53,668 nucleotides of DNA, taken from Bacteroidota bacterium. Its GTDB lineage: Bacteria; Bacteroidota; Bacteroidia; Bacteroidales; Paludibacteraceae. Below the pieces are notes generated by a model, which did no database searches, had not been told where the DNA came from, and saw nothing but the letters and a program-made list of their open reading frames with translations. The position numbers and the translations under genes are program-made. The stretch covers positions 1 to 53,668 of the forward strand of contig JAFNAV010000026.1 in the NCBI GenBank assembly GCA_017860345.1, read 5' to 3'. The number at the start of each line of letters is the position of its first letter. Positions within the stretch are counted from its first letter, which is position 1. Below, one piece after another: positions 24,202 through 32,928 of this stretch.

Positions 24202-26922
24202 TTACCGCAAAGCAGCCTGAGCAGCTGCCAGTCGTGCAATAGGCACACGGAATGGCGAGCAACTTACGTAGTTCAATCCTACCCGGTGACAAAACTCTAC
24301 CGATGATGGTTCGCCGCCATGTTCGCCGCAGATACCTACTTTGAGGTTCGGATTTACTTTCCGACCATTTTCGGTGGCCATGCGTACGAGCTGACCTACC
24401 CCATTCTGATCAAGAACCTGGAATGGGTCATTTTTCAGAATTTTCTTTTCAAGGTAAATTGGCAGGAATGAAGCAATGTCGTCGCGCGAGTAACCGAATG
24501 TCATTTGCGTAAGGTCATTGGTGCCAAATGAGAAGAACTCAGCTTTTGTTGCAATTTTTTCGGCAGTAAGAGCGGCACGCGGAATTTCTATCATGGTTCC
24601 AACCTTGAAAACGATGCTATCGCCCGTTTCTTCAAATAGTTTTGCGGCTGTATCGCGGATAATTTTTTCCTGTTCGTTGAACTCATATTTAATACCCACC
24701 AGAGGCACCATAATTTCGGGTAAAGCAGTGATGCCTTTTTTCTTCAATGCAATTGCAGCTCCCAGAATGGCGCGCGTTTGCATCTCGGTAATTTCAGGAT
24801 ATGTATTTCCCAGACGGCATCCGCGATGTCCGAGCATTGGGTTTTGTTCATGCAGAGCATCCACACGTTGTTTGATAGCTTTTACTGAAACACCCATAGC
24901 TTCTGCCATTTCGCGTTGACCTTTTTCATCGTGAGGTACAAATTCGTGCAATGGTGGATCGAGCAGACGAACGGTTACCGGGCAGCCTTCCATGGCTTCG
25001 AAAATACCTTCAAAGTCGGCTTGCTGATAAGGTAGAATTTTAGCCAGGGCAATACGGCGGCCTTCCTGATTTTCGGCAAGAATCATTTCGCGCATGGCCT
25101 TGATTTTTTCACCTTCGAAAAACATGTGTTCCGTGCGGCATAGTCCGATTCCGGTAGCGCCAAATTTGCGGGCTACAATGGCATCGTGAGGGGTATCGGC
25201 ATTAGTACGAACGGTCATACGTGCGTATTTATCGGCCAAAACCATCAATTCGGCAAAGTCATTGTCTAATTCAGCTTCCTGAGTAGCTACTTTTCCAAGA
25301 TAAATATCACCGGTCGATCCGTTCAATGAAATATAGTCGCCTTCTTTAATTACCAGTCCATCTACTTCCATCGTTTTGGTAGCGTAATCAATTTTAAGAG
25401 CGCCAGCACCTGATACACAGCATTTGCCCATGCCGCGAGCCACCACAGCAGCATGCGAAGTCATACCTCCACGTGCGGTGAGTATGCCTTGTGCAGCAGC
25501 CATTCCGGCCAGGTCTTCAGGCGAAGTTTCGATACGAACCATAATAACTTTTTCGCCTCCCGAAGCCCATTCGGCTGCATCGTCGGCATTAAATACCACC
25601 CGTCCGGTAGCTGCTCCCGGCGAAGCGGCCAATCCTTTGGCAATAACTTTAGCTGTTTTTAATGCCGATTTGTCGAATACGGGATGCAGCAGTTCGTCGA
25701 GTTTCAAAGGATCGACGCGTAGTACGGCGGCTTTTTCATCAATCATTTTCTGGCGATACATATCCATGGCAATTTTCACCATGGCGGCACCTGTACGTTT
25801 GCCGTTACGGGTTTGCAGAAACCAGAGTTTACCTTCCTGTACGGTAAATTCCATATCCTGCATATCTTTATAGTGATTTTCAAGTTTGGTTTGAAGTGCA
25901 TCCAATTGTTTGTATATTTCGGGCATCGATTCTTCCATCGACGGATAGTTCGCTACGCGGTCGGCTTCGGATACGCCGGCCAGTACAGCCCAGCGTTGCG
26001 AACCTTCTTTGGTGATTTGCTGCGGTGTGCGGATACCAGCTACCACATCTTCGCCCTGTGCGTTAATCAGATATTCACCTACAAAAATATCTTCGCCGGT
26101 AGCAGCATCACGACTGAAACATACGCCCGTAGCCGATGTTGTACCCATGTTACCAAAAACCATGGCCTGAACGTTAACGGCGGTACCCCATTCGGCAGGT
26201 ATGCCTTCCATTTTGCGGTAAAGTATGGCGCGGTCGTTCATCCATGAATCGAATACAGCGCAAATGGCTCCCCAAAGTTGCTCGTAAGCCGATTCGGGAA
26301 AATCATGTCCTGTTTGTTTTTTTACAGCAGCTTTGAATTTTGCTACAAGTTCTTTGAGGTCGTCTACGGTGAGTTCAGTGTCGAGCTTTACGCCTTTGGC
26401 TTCTTTTACATGCTCGATAATTTCTTCGAAAGGATCAATATCGTTTTTGTTTACCGGTTTCATGCCCAAAACCACATCGCCGTACATTTGTACAAAGCGG
26501 CGGTAAGAGTCCCATACGAAACGCGGGTTTCCAGTCTTTTTGGTAAGTCCCTCTACTACGGCGTCGTTCAATCCAAGGTTGAGGATGGTGTCCATCATTC
26601 CCGGCATGGAAGCCCGTGCTCCCGACCGAACCGAAACTAATAAAGGGTTGGCTACGTCGCCAAATTTTGAATTCATCAGCACTTCTACTCCGGCTAATGC
26701 TTTTTCTACTTCGGGTTTAAGAAGTGCCACCACCTCGTTTTTACCTACTTCGTAATATTCGTTACAAACGTCGGTGGTAATTGTAAATCCGGGTGGTACT
26801 GGTACTCCGATCAGGTTCATTTCTGCAAGATTTGCTCCTTTTCCTCCAAGCAAATTCTTCATGTCTGCTTTTCCTTCGGCCTGACCGTTGCCGAAGGTAT
26901 AGACTCTTTTGGTGTTACTCAT
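24202..26922 (-). CDS. ppdK: Pyruvate, phosphate dikinase
   Basis: 906 residues. Interconverts pyruvate, ATP and phosphate with PEP, AMP and pyrophosphate; in anaerobic Bacteroidota it can serve glycolysis with PPi or gluconeogenesis. N-terminal ATP-grasp domain (KNLLGGKGANLAEM, SVRSGARASMPGMMDTILNLG), then the central swivelling domain with the phosphorylated His at about 490 in GGMTSHAAVVARG. The preceding Thr is the residue controlled by PPDK regulatory protein where one exists. The C-terminal PEP/pyruvate barrel has TGIGLCRTEHMFF, MLGHRGCRLG, SFGTNDLTQ and the catalytic Cys in VGICGEHGG. Full length, convergent with trpA; its own -7 box lies upstream. Confidence 0.97.
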   Translation of the reverse strand: MSNTKRVYTFGNGQAEGKADMKNLLGGKGANLAEMNLIGVPVPPGFTITTDVCNEYYEVGKNEVVALLKPEVEKALAGVEVLMNSKFGDVANPLLVSVRSGARASMPGMMDTILNLGLNDAVVEGLTKKTGNPRFVWDSYRRFVQMYGDVVLGMKPVNKNDIDPFEEIIEHVKEAKGVKLDTELTVDDLKELVAKFKAAVKKQTGHDFPESAYEQLWGAICAVFDSWMNDRAILYRKMEGIPAEWGTAVNVQAMVFGNMGTTSATGVCFSRDAATGEDIFVGEYLINAQGEDVVAGIRTPQQITKEGSQRWAVLAGVSEADRVANYPSMEESMPEIYKQLDALQTKLENHYKDMQDMEFTVQEGKLWFLQTRNGKRTGAAMVKIAMDMYRQKMIDEKAAVLRVDPLKLDELLHPVFDKSALKTAKVIAKGLAASPGAATGRVVFNADDAAEWASGGEKVIMVRIETSPEDLAGMAAAQGILTARGGMTSHAAVVARGMGKCCVSGAGALKIDYATKTMEVDGLVIKEGDYISLNGSTGDIYLGKVATQEAELDNDFAELMVLADKYARMTVRTNADTPHDAIVARKFGATGIGLCRTEHMFFEGEKIKAMREMILAENQEGRRIALAKILPYQQADFEGIFEAMEGCPVTVRLLDPPLHEFVPHDEKGQREMAEAMGVSVKAIKQRVDALHEQNPMLGHRGCRLGNTYPEITEMQTRAILGAAIALKKKGITALPEIMVPLVGIKYEFNEQEKIIRDTAAKLFEETGDSIVFKVGTMIEIPRAALTAEKIATKAEFFSFGTNDLTQMTFGYSRDDIASFLPIYLEKKILKNDPFQVLDQNGVGQLVRMATENGRKVNPNLKVGICGEHGGEPSSVEFCHRVGLNYVSCSPFRVPIARLAAAQAALR

Positions 26923-26973
26923 AAGTATTAAATTAAAAATATATATTTTCTTTTTTTTGTTATTTAAGGTTCA

Positions 26974-26981
26974 CAAAAATA
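26974..26981 (-). promoter_or_regulatory. -7 box for ppdK
   Basis: TATTTTTG on the minus strand fits TAnnTTTG, 52 bp before the ppdK ATG. The surrounding 275-bp gap is otherwise AT-rich without visible structure. Confidence 0.45.
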
Positions 26982-27197
26982 GCATTAATTGCTTATAAAA
27001 TTCATATCAGATAAATAATTTTTATCTGCTTTACAGCATCAAAATATAACAAGCGCTTCTTTACAGAGCAGAAGTCATAGGTTGATACCTGCATATTTGT
27101 TATTTATAAACAAGATATTTAGATATTTTGAAATTCCTGAATGTCTTGTTTGAAAATATTTTTATGCGTTGATAATAAGGGTTTTAGTTGGGTTTTG

Positions 27198-28655
27198 CTA
27201 TTTTGCAGGAATCCATTCGTAAGCTCCGGCGTCGGGAGCATTATCTGCAAGCCGGTTATTTCCATTCAAATCTAACGGAAATTGGGTGGCAATTGTTTTG
27301 TTGGCCAGTCCGCGCAAAGGCGAAACCGAATCGGGGGTGAAATTGAAGTATTTATTTTCTTTGTAGTTGTACGATGGATGCTTGAATACGGTGTCTGTTT
27401 TAGCCGACCATCTTACATCAGTAAACTGACTAAGGTCGTATTTTTCGCTTCGTCGGATATAAGTATTAGCATAAGCACCATGATATTCAGGTAAATTCCG
27501 GCTTGCAATGCTGAGCTCATTTTCAATCCCTCCTGCTATAACACAGTTGTTGAAAGTTGTGCTCATGGGTGCCGTTTTGTAGAGATTCATGATGAATACT
27601 GCCGGGTTCTTATCGCGGGAACTTGGTTCAAAGGGATTGGAATCGTAAAAATTAGCTATGGTAGTGTGTGTAAAATGGTGCTGTCCTCCGCTAAGATATA
27701 CCGTGGCGCTACCGGTGTTTGAAATTTCGGTGTTGTCCACATACAGATTACAGTTTTGGGCTACTATACCGTAGTATACAAAGTTGTGCAACCGGCAGTA
27801 GCTCAGGTTTAGCTCGGGCAGTTCGTCAATGTCAGTATTAGGAACATACAAACCTACGTAGCCACTGGTGATATTCAGATGCTGCAAGGTGTGCTGCCCT
27901 TTATTCCACAGCAGATATACGCCACCCCACTGTCCGGCTACGTAATTATAAAGTACCGGGTTCATGAATTTTACTTTGTCCAGCCTGTCGCCCCGCATTT
28001 CTACAGGTTTTTCAAAGCTACCGTTAACATTCAGATTTCCATACACAAGCAAGTTGGCATTGTTATGAAAATAAAGTTTGCATCCGGCAGGTATTGTAAG
28101 TGTTTTGGCTGAGTCGATGGCCAGATAGCCCTGAATCAGATAGGGTTTTGAAGCGCTGAGAACGCTGTCGTTCAGAATTAGTTTGTTTTTAAACAGAACC
28201 ATATCCTGCCCGTAAGCTTCCAGTTTTACTTGTTGCTTATTGCCGTTGGTGGTAAAAATGACCGAATCCTGTACAAGTACCGGCGAATCGGAGTTGCGGG
28301 GATCAATGGTAACTTCTACAAAAACATATAAACTGTCGTGGGCGCTTATTTCGATGTTAGAAAAGCTGTTGTTGGCATTGCGGCTACCGTCTACATTGAG
28401 CCTGAAAACAGATGACGCACCTCCGGCCAACCTGATGGAAGAGATATTCAGGGCTCTGTTGTGATGATTGTATATCAGAAACTTTTCTGTAGTGCTGCCA
28501 ATGGTGGTAAATACGGTGTCGAATGTGAGCGTGTCGGTAGAAAACGCAAGAGTTTTGTCCGGATTGCTGGTAAACAACTCATCGTTGCAAGCGGTAAACC
28601 CGGTAACCATCAGGATACAAAAAAAGGATATTATGATATGCTTCGATAAGTGCAT
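27198..28655 (-). CDS. Lipoprotein with right-handed beta-helix, Bacteroidota surface type
   Basis: 485 residues. A lipoprotein signal (MHLSKHIIISFFCILMVTGFTAC) has the lipidated Cys at 23. Residues about 35-155 look like an Ig/ASPM-like beta domain (TDTLTFDTVFTTIGSTTEKFLIYNHHNRALNISSI). From about 160 a series of short beta-strand repeats (YLIQGYLAIDSAKTLTIPAGCKLYF, LQHLNITSGYVGLYV, NLYVDNTEISNTGSATVYL) is typical of a right-handed parallel beta-helix. The C-terminus (DLNGNNRLADNAPDAGAYEW) resembles the end of many beta-helix proteins. No catalytic motif is visible; the role may be binding or structural at the cell surface. Alone, divergent from the small gene at 28785. Confidence 0.8.
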   Translation of the reverse strand: MHLSKHIIISFFCILMVTGFTACNDELFTSNPDKTLAFSTDTLTFDTVFTTIGSTTEKFLIYNHHNRALNISSIRLAGGASSVFRLNVDGSRNANNSFSNIEISAHDSLYVFVEVTIDPRNSDSPVLVQDSVIFTTNGNKQQVKLEAYGQDMVLFKNKLILNDSVLSASKPYLIQGYLAIDSAKTLTIPAGCKLYFHNNANLLVYGNLNVNGSFEKPVEMRGDRLDKVKFMNPVLYNYVAGQWGGVYLLWNKGQHTLQHLNITSGYVGLYVPNTDIDELPELNLSYCRLHNFVYYGIVAQNCNLYVDNTEISNTGSATVYLSGGQHHFTHTTIANFYDSNPFEPSSRDKNPAVFIMNLYKTAPMSTTFNNCVIAGGIENELSIASRNLPEYHGAYANTYIRRSEKYDLSQFTDVRWSAKTDTVFKHPSYNYKENKYFNFTPDSVSPLRGLANKTIATQFPLDLNGNNRLADNAPDAGAYEWIPAK

Positions 28656-28674
28656 CAGAACTTTTTTATAATCT

Positions 28675-28682
28675 CAAAAATA
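28675..28682 (-). promoter_or_regulatory. -7 box for the beta-helix lipoprotein
   Basis: TATTTTTG on the minus strand fits TAnnTTTG, 20 bp before the start at 28655. Confidence 0.45.
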
Positions 28683-28745
28683 CAAAAAAATAGAGCTATA
28701 TATTTTTTACCTCTGCATTGCAGTGGTAATTCCGTTATAAAAATA

Positions 28746-28753
28746 TATATTTG
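28746..28753 (+). promoter_or_regulatory. -7 box for the small gene at 28785
   Basis: TATATTTG fits TAnnTTTG, 32 bp before the ATG. It lies inside the longer open frame and so supports the later start. Confidence 0.45.
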
Positions 28754-28784
28754 TCAATTAATTATCTCAAAAAAAATATTTTAT

Positions 28785-29063
28785 ATGGCCAGTCGTAGAA
28801 AACTAAAAAAAACAATTCAGTACGTATCGTCGGAACTGATTACCGAGTTATATTTCCAATTGCTCGTTGGCGGAAAAGCTGACGTTGATAAAACCGAAAA
28901 TATTGTTGGTCAGATTGCCGCCAATAGCGTTGAGTTTTGCTTGCGTGCTAACCGTCCAAGCGGCAAAGATAATCCTAAATTAGTGAAAGATTATTACCGT
29001 AAATTGTTTGCCGACTGGAAAGCATACGTCGATAAAATCATTCAGGAAATTGAAAGTCTCTGA
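28785..29063 (+). CDS. Small conserved-looking basic/acidic helical protein, unknown function
   Basis: 92 residues from the ATG at 28785. The open frame extends back to 28650, but the extra 45 residues are low complexity and contain the promoter. The product begins MASRRKLKKTIQYVSSELITELYFQ and is mostly predicted helix, soluble and cytosolic. I have the impression that similar small proteins are conserved in Bacteroidales but know no function. Convergent with the outer-membrane protein gene, whose stop lies 4 bp away; no terminator fits between them. Confidence 0.75.
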   Translation: MASRRKLKKTIQYVSSELITELYFQLLVGGKADVDKTENIVGQIAANSVEFCLRANRPSGKDNPKLVKDYYRKLFADWKAYVDKIIQEIESL

Positions 29064-29067
29064 CCAT

Positions 29068-29775
29068 TTATTCAAAATTAAATGTAATTGTAAGCAGTCG
29101 CGATGTCAGTTTTGATAGCGCGATTGAATACAATTTTTCAGCTTCGCTCAGGCTGTCGGCATCTCTTCTGTCGAGCGGTTTGAAAACATTTGTGCCTCCT
29201 ATGGCTAATTTCAGTTCGGGCGACAACTTGAAAAACGAAAAATAAATATCGCAACCAATACCTACCTCGGCATATACATCCATTGAATTTAGCATCACCG
29301 GGCGTTCATTATCCTTGGCCATGTCTATACAAAAATTACCTCCGGCCAATAGATAAGGGCGTACCGACTTATATCTTTCGGCTGAATATTTTATATACAA
29401 CGGTATACTTACCGGAATGGATGAGGTAGTTGTTCGCAATATATCGCCTTCGGTACCACCTACCGGTTTGTATGATAATTCTCTTTCAATAAAATATAAA
29501 GTTGGGGTAAATCTCAGATTTAAATAACGCCACATGGCCATGTCGCCGATAATACCTACAGCAAACCCCTGTTTCAGCGTAGATACATCAACCAGATAGG
29601 TTTTATTGTTGAGCTCTACTGTACTCTCTCTGATACCAAAATCGGCTGTGGCCATCCCTAAGGAAAACCCGAAATGGATAAAACGTTGGTCGCCTTCGTA
29701 CAAATCCTGAGCTTTTACAAGCAGTGGCGAAAATAACAAGAAAATTATTAAAGTAGCTAAAGTACTATTTTTCAT
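29068..29775 (-). CDS. Outer-membrane beta-barrel protein (PorT-like)
   Basis: 235 residues. A signal peptide (MKNSTLATLIIFLLFSPLLVKAQ) is followed by alternating hydrophobic/aromatic strands (FIHFGFSLGMATADF, LNLRFTPTLYFIERELSY, VSIPLYIKYSAERYKSVRPYLLAGGNF, VYAEVGIGCDIYFSFFKLSPELKLAIG) ending in LLTITFNFE, a C-terminal aromatic as expected for a barrel. This is the small barrel class annotated as PorT/OmpA-like outer membrane beta-barrel. The cargo or partner is unknown. The ATG overlaps the TGA of an upstream 23-codon ORF (ATGA), so translational coupling is possible. A leader element shared with other genes lies further upstream. Confidence 0.85.
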   Translation of the reverse strand: MKNSTLATLIIFLLFSPLLVKAQDLYEGDQRFIHFGFSLGMATADFGIRESTVELNNKTYLVDVSTLKQGFAVGIIGDMAMWRYLNLRFTPTLYFIERELSYKPVGGTEGDILRTTTSSIPVSIPLYIKYSAERYKSVRPYLLAGGNFCIDMAKDNERPVMLNSMDVYAEVGIGCDIYFSFFKLSPELKLAIGGTNVFKPLDRRDADSLSEAEKLYSIALSKLTSRLLTITFNFE

Positions 29776-29843
29776 AAAAAATTAAAAGGAATGCTTTTGA
29801 TTTGTAAACGGTTTTTTCGGGCATTTATTATAAAAGCTTTCAT
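29772..29843 (-). CDS. Possible 23-residue upstream ORF coupled to the barrel gene
   Basis: The ATG at 29843 belongs to the shared leader element (ends GTATGAAA). The frame reads MKAFIINARKNRLQIKSIPF and three further residues, and stops with TGA overlapping the ATG of the barrel protein (ATGA). It may be a real regulatory uORF, or the remnant of a gene start that came with the element. There is no evidence of translation beyond the arrangement. Confidence 0.3.
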   Translation of the reverse strand: MKAFIINARKNRLQIKSIPFNFL

Positions 29844-29935
29844 ACGTAAATAATTGTTTTTTTAAAGGTCGTATGGAACTCGCATGTCAAATTTTCACTG
29901 TCTTTGGTGAATACTCGTATTCATACTCGTTTCAT
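29838..29935 (-). promoter_or_regulatory. Leader element copy B (upstream of the barrel gene)
   Basis: On the minus strand it runs from ATGAAACGAGTATG (29935) to GTATGAAA (29838). Positions 29838-29884 are a perfect 47-bp inverted match to 1778-1824. Both copies also share ACCAAAGAC about 20 bp further upstream and start with ATGAAACGAG. The CCCGATAGCTATCGGG palindrome of copy A is replaced here by ATACGAGTAT-like words. It sits in a long 5' leader if the -7 box near 30040 is used. Confidence 0.6.
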
Positions 29936-30034
29936 CTGTTTATCCTTGTTGCGTTAGTAGTCAGATGAAATTTGTGCCGAATATCGTTTTTGGTTTAAAT
30001 GCTCGTTTCGTAATTAAAAACCGGTATAACGATG

Positions 30035-30042
30035 CAAAGTTA
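30035..30042 (-). promoter_or_regulatory. -7 candidate for the barrel gene
   Basis: TAACTTTG on the minus strand fits TAnnTTTG. It is about 260 bp from the barrel ATG, which would place leader element B in the 5' UTR. Confidence 0.35.
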
Positions 30043-30199
30043 ATGACATAAACCTTAAAAATCAGCTATTGTGGCTTAAAGTCTTTGATTTTTCATAAAA
30101 AAACTATGTCTAACTAATGTGTGAGACTAACGTTAAGACGAGTTCAATAATAAATATTGGCTTTTTTGTTAATGCAGCCTGTTTTCTTTAGGAAAATAC

Positions 30200-30207
30200 T
30201 AAATTTG
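30200..30207 (+). promoter_or_regulatory. -7 box for lpxB
   Basis: TAAATTTG fits TAnnTTTG, 28 bp before the lpxB ATG at 30236. Confidence 0.45.
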
Positions 30208-30235
30208 TAAATCAAAATTGTTACTCCAGTTTTTT

Positions 30236-31369
30236 ATGAAATACTTTCTGATAGTCGGCGAAGCTTCGGGCGATTTACATGCTTCGAATTTGATGCGGGA
30301 ATTAAAGCAACAGGATTCGGCTGCGGAGTTCTGCTTTCTTGGCGGCGACCTGATGCTTGCCGAGGGTGGATTGCTGGTAAGGCATTATCGCGAGATGGCT
30401 TTTATGGGTTTTGTAAGTGTTGTCAGAAATTTAGATAAGGTACTTAAAAATATCCGCGATTGCAAGTCGGCTCTTCTCGATTTTAAACCCGATGTGGTTA
30501 TTCTGATTGACTATCCGAGTTTTAATTTACGAATAGCGAAATTTGTAAAAGAAAAATTGCATCTGCCTGTTATATACTACATTGCGCCTAAAATATGGGC
30601 TTGGAAAGAATACCGCATTAAGTCAATAAAAAAATATACGGATAAGGTGCTGACTATTTTTCCTTTCGAGACTGAGTTTTACCGTAAACACCAGTACGTG
30701 GTTCAGTATGTGGGTAATCCTACTGTCGATTCGGTCAGTGATTTGCTGGATAAAACTGAAACTACAGCCTCGTTTTTGCAGGCTAACGATTTGGACGGCA
30801 GGCCATTGATTGCGCTTTTGGCCGGGAGCCGGAGGCACGAAATAGCCAAGTGCCTGCCCGTAATGCTTCAGGCAGCCAGGCGCTTCCCCGATTATCAGTC
30901 TGTAGTAGCCGGTGCCCCGGGTGTTGAAAAAGAGTTTTACAGTAGCTTGGGTGGTGGCGATACCGTACCCGTAATTTTTGGAAAAACCTATCAATTGGTA
31001 TATCATGCGCAGGCCGCTATTGTAAATTCGGGCACCGCCACTCTCGAAACTGCTCTGATTGGCACTCCGCAGGTGGTTGTGTACTACGCACAGCCGGGGC
31101 GGTTGGTTTATTTGCTGAAAAAGATTTTTCTGAAAGTTGAATATGTCTCGTTGGTGAATCTGATTTCGGGACGCGAGAGTGTGCGCGAATTGATAGCTCA
31201 CTTGTTCACCCCCGATATGGTAGCTGCCGAAACCCAAAAACTGCTGCATAATCCACAGTACAGAGCAGCTATATTTGCCGATTATGAACTTGTTAAAAGG
31301 GAGTTAGGAGAGCCCGGAACAGCCCGGCATGCAGCCGCTTTTATAGTTGATTATTTGCAGAATAAATAA
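30236..31369 (+). CDS. lpxB: Lipid-A-disaccharide synthase
   Basis: 377 residues. GT19 glycosyltransferase that joins UDP-2,3-diacylglucosamine and lipid X to form the lipid A disaccharide at the inner face of the cytoplasmic membrane. The family opening MKYFLIVGEASGDLHASNLM is present, with GFVSVVRNL, VILIDYPSFNLR, YYIAPKIWAWKEYRIK, FPFETEFY, YVGNPTVD, LLAGSRRHEI and the nucleotide-binding NSGTATLETALIGTPQVV. Start at ATG 30236; a TTG at 30218 would add six residues before the conserved N-terminus. No other lpx gene is adjacent, but the organism clearly makes lipid A. Confidence 0.95.
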   Translation: MKYFLIVGEASGDLHASNLMRELKQQDSAAEFCFLGGDLMLAEGGLLVRHYREMAFMGFVSVVRNLDKVLKNIRDCKSALLDFKPDVVILIDYPSFNLRIAKFVKEKLHLPVIYYIAPKIWAWKEYRIKSIKKYTDKVLTIFPFETEFYRKHQYVVQYVGNPTVDSVSDLLDKTETTASFLQANDLDGRPLIALLAGSRRHEIAKCLPVMLQAARRFPDYQSVVAGAPGVEKEFYSSLGGGDTVPVIFGKTYQLVYHAQAAIVNSGTATLETALIGTPQVVVYYAQPGRLVYLLKKIFLKVEYVSLVNLISGRESVRELIAHLFTPDMVAAETQKLLHNPQYRAAIFADYELVKRELGEPGTARHAAAFIVDYLQNK

Positions 31370-31372
31370 AGA

Positions 31373-31405
31373 AAATCCGGTCGGGCATGGAGCCCAACCG
31401 GATTT
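31373..31405. terminator. Hairpin between lpxB and the convergent secreted-protein gene
   Basis: AAATCCGGT...ACCGGATTT with an inner GGGC/GCCC pair, 31373-31386 against 31392-31405. The T-rich side is on the minus strand, so it probably ends the minus-strand gene as well. Confidence 0.65.
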
Positions 31406-31437
31406 CTGGTAGATTATGATATTGTCAGTAAGTTTGT

Positions 31438-32613
31438 TTAGGGTTGAAATACAATTTTCTTAACAGAGAAATCGGCAGTCCACCGGGTTTTGAACTTCAG
31501 TACTTTTACTGTGTTAAAGGGGATATTGCCGGTGAAATCAAAAATTCCTGCCAGAGGAACTTCTGGTTCAGCTTCCACGTTATTATAAGCAGTTTCTTCG
31601 CCGGCAATAAATACCTTGCAATCATCAGCTTTGGATCCATTCGAGTCTATAAGACTAACATCCTGAATTTCAATTTTTCGGTTTTTACCTGATTTATTTT
31701 CTATTAAAAAGTAAATTTTCAGATGTCCTCCCGTGTCTTCCTGTTTTTTGAAAGTTAAATATACGTTTTTGTATATTTCAATAGTCGACTCGTTCAGGTT
31801 TGGGTCTGTTTCCATTGGCACCGGTATGTCGTAAAATGCAAATGAAGTGTTGTCCGGTCTGTACATTTTTACAGAGAATTTTTTTATAGTCGGAATTTTT
31901 TCTCCATTAACATCAAATAAAGCATCGTACGACACAGGAATGTCGGCTTCCATGCTCTGCGAAATTTGAGATAGATAACCAGTTTCTTTTCCGGCAAACG
32001 ATCCGTCATCGGTTTTAAACTGCGTACCGGCTTTGGAAATAAGGTTAATTTCATTCATGCTACGTATTTCCATATTGTTACTTGCAACGAACTGTCCGGA
32101 TACCATAATTTTATTACCTATCACCCGGGTTGAAGTAATGGTCATGGTAAGTCCGTTTTGAGAATCGGAGCCTTTAAACACCGGAAAAAGTTTTGAGTTT
32201 TTAATAGCAAGTTCAGTCAATGAGGGCTGTTGGCTGATGGCCTCAATTTTTTTTAAAAGTGCTGAAATGTACTTCTCTTTAATCGATTTGGATGCCGGAA
32301 GCGGATTGGAAACCCAGCCCGATTGCGATGAGTATTCTCTGTCAGTTAGTTCAATTGCGATTACCGAACCGCTTAGTGTGATTTTATATTTGGCTCTGTT
32401 TTTAACCATCAGAACCACATATTCAAAAGAGCTTGTTTGAAGCAAGCCCGCAGAAGCATTAAAACTGCTGATACCCACACCTGATTCTTGCAGAGCAGCC
32501 TCTACTACAGGCCATATCTGTACCGGATTGGTCAGACTTAACGTTACGCTTTCCTGTGCGCAAACAACTGAGGTCAGAAATACTGACAAAAACAAAACTT
32601 TAATTTTTTTCAT
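31438..32613 (-). CDS. Secreted protein of unknown function
   Basis: 391 residues. A signal peptide (MKKIKVLFLSVFLTSVVCAQE) targets it to the periplasm or beyond. The N-terminal part (about 22-110, VTLSLTNPVQIWPVVEAALQ) looks alpha/beta; the rest (about 150-391) is beta-rich with repeated strand patterns and may form one or two Ig-like domains (TSTRVIGNKIMVSGQFVASNN, GHLKIYFLIENKSGKNRKIEIQDV). No enzymatic motif or membrane anchor is visible. I do not recognise the family. Monocistronic, convergent with lpxB. Confidence 0.75.
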   Translation of the reverse strand: MKKIKVLFLSVFLTSVVCAQESVTLSLTNPVQIWPVVEAALQESGVGISSFNASAGLLQTSSFEYVVLMVKNRAKYKITLSGSVIAIELTDREYSSQSGWVSNPLPASKSIKEKYISALLKKIEAISQQPSLTELAIKNSKLFPVFKGSDSQNGLTMTITSTRVIGNKIMVSGQFVASNNMEIRSMNEINLISKAGTQFKTDDGSFAGKETGYLSQISQSMEADIPVSYDALFDVNGEKIPTIKKFSVKMYRPDNTSFAFYDIPVPMETDPNLNESTIEIYKNVYLTFKKQEDTGGHLKIYFLIENKSGKNRKIEIQDVSLIDSNGSKADDCKVFIAGEETAYNNVEAEPEVPLAGIFDFTGNIPFNTVKVLKFKTRWTADFSVKKIVFQP

Positions 32614-32716
32614 TGTGATTATTTATTTTTATGATGAATGATTTATATTCATAATTTATTTAAAAATAATGGTTTAATTGCTCCGGTCTTCGTTTGTTGA
32701 TTATGGTTAAAACATC

Positions 32717-32724
32717 CAAAAATA
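32717..32724 (-). promoter_or_regulatory. -7 candidate for the secreted-protein gene
   Basis: TATTTTTG on the minus strand fits TAnnTTTG, about 104 bp before the ATG at 32613. Confidence 0.35.
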
Positions 32725-32896
32725 CAAAATATATTTTAATTGTATCTAAATTTAAGGTTAATTAGTGCAAATGATAAGATTCGTGCATTGGTTTAATAAT
32801 CATTGTAATACGTTTGACAAAGCCTCAGGCTTAAGTAATATGATGGTTTGCGGAGCTACAAATCTCGCTGTGTTTTCCATATAAGAAAAAATAGTT

Positions 32897-32904
32897 TATT
32901 TTTG
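32897..32904 (+). promoter_or_regulatory. -7 box for the DUF1905/YdeI gene
   Basis: TATTTTTG fits TAnnTTTG, 25 bp before the ATG at 32929. A TTTT at about -33 is one base from the TTTG consensus. Confidence 0.45.
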
Positions 32905-32928
32905 TGATATTATTATCTGCAAAAAAGT

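Larger units (their letters stand above)
29776..30235. other. Divergent intergenic region, barrel gene / lpxB
   Basis: 460 bp holding the upstream ORF, leader element B, a minus-strand -7 candidate (TAACTTTG, 30042-30035) and the plus-strand lpxB -7 box. The remainder is AT-rich without visible structure. Confidence 0.6.
32614..32928. other. Divergent intergenic region
   Basis: 315 bp, AT-rich, with one promoter-like box for each flanking gene: TATTTTTG on the minus strand (32724-32717) and TATTTTTG on the plus strand (32897-32904). Nothing else is evident. Confidence 0.55.
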
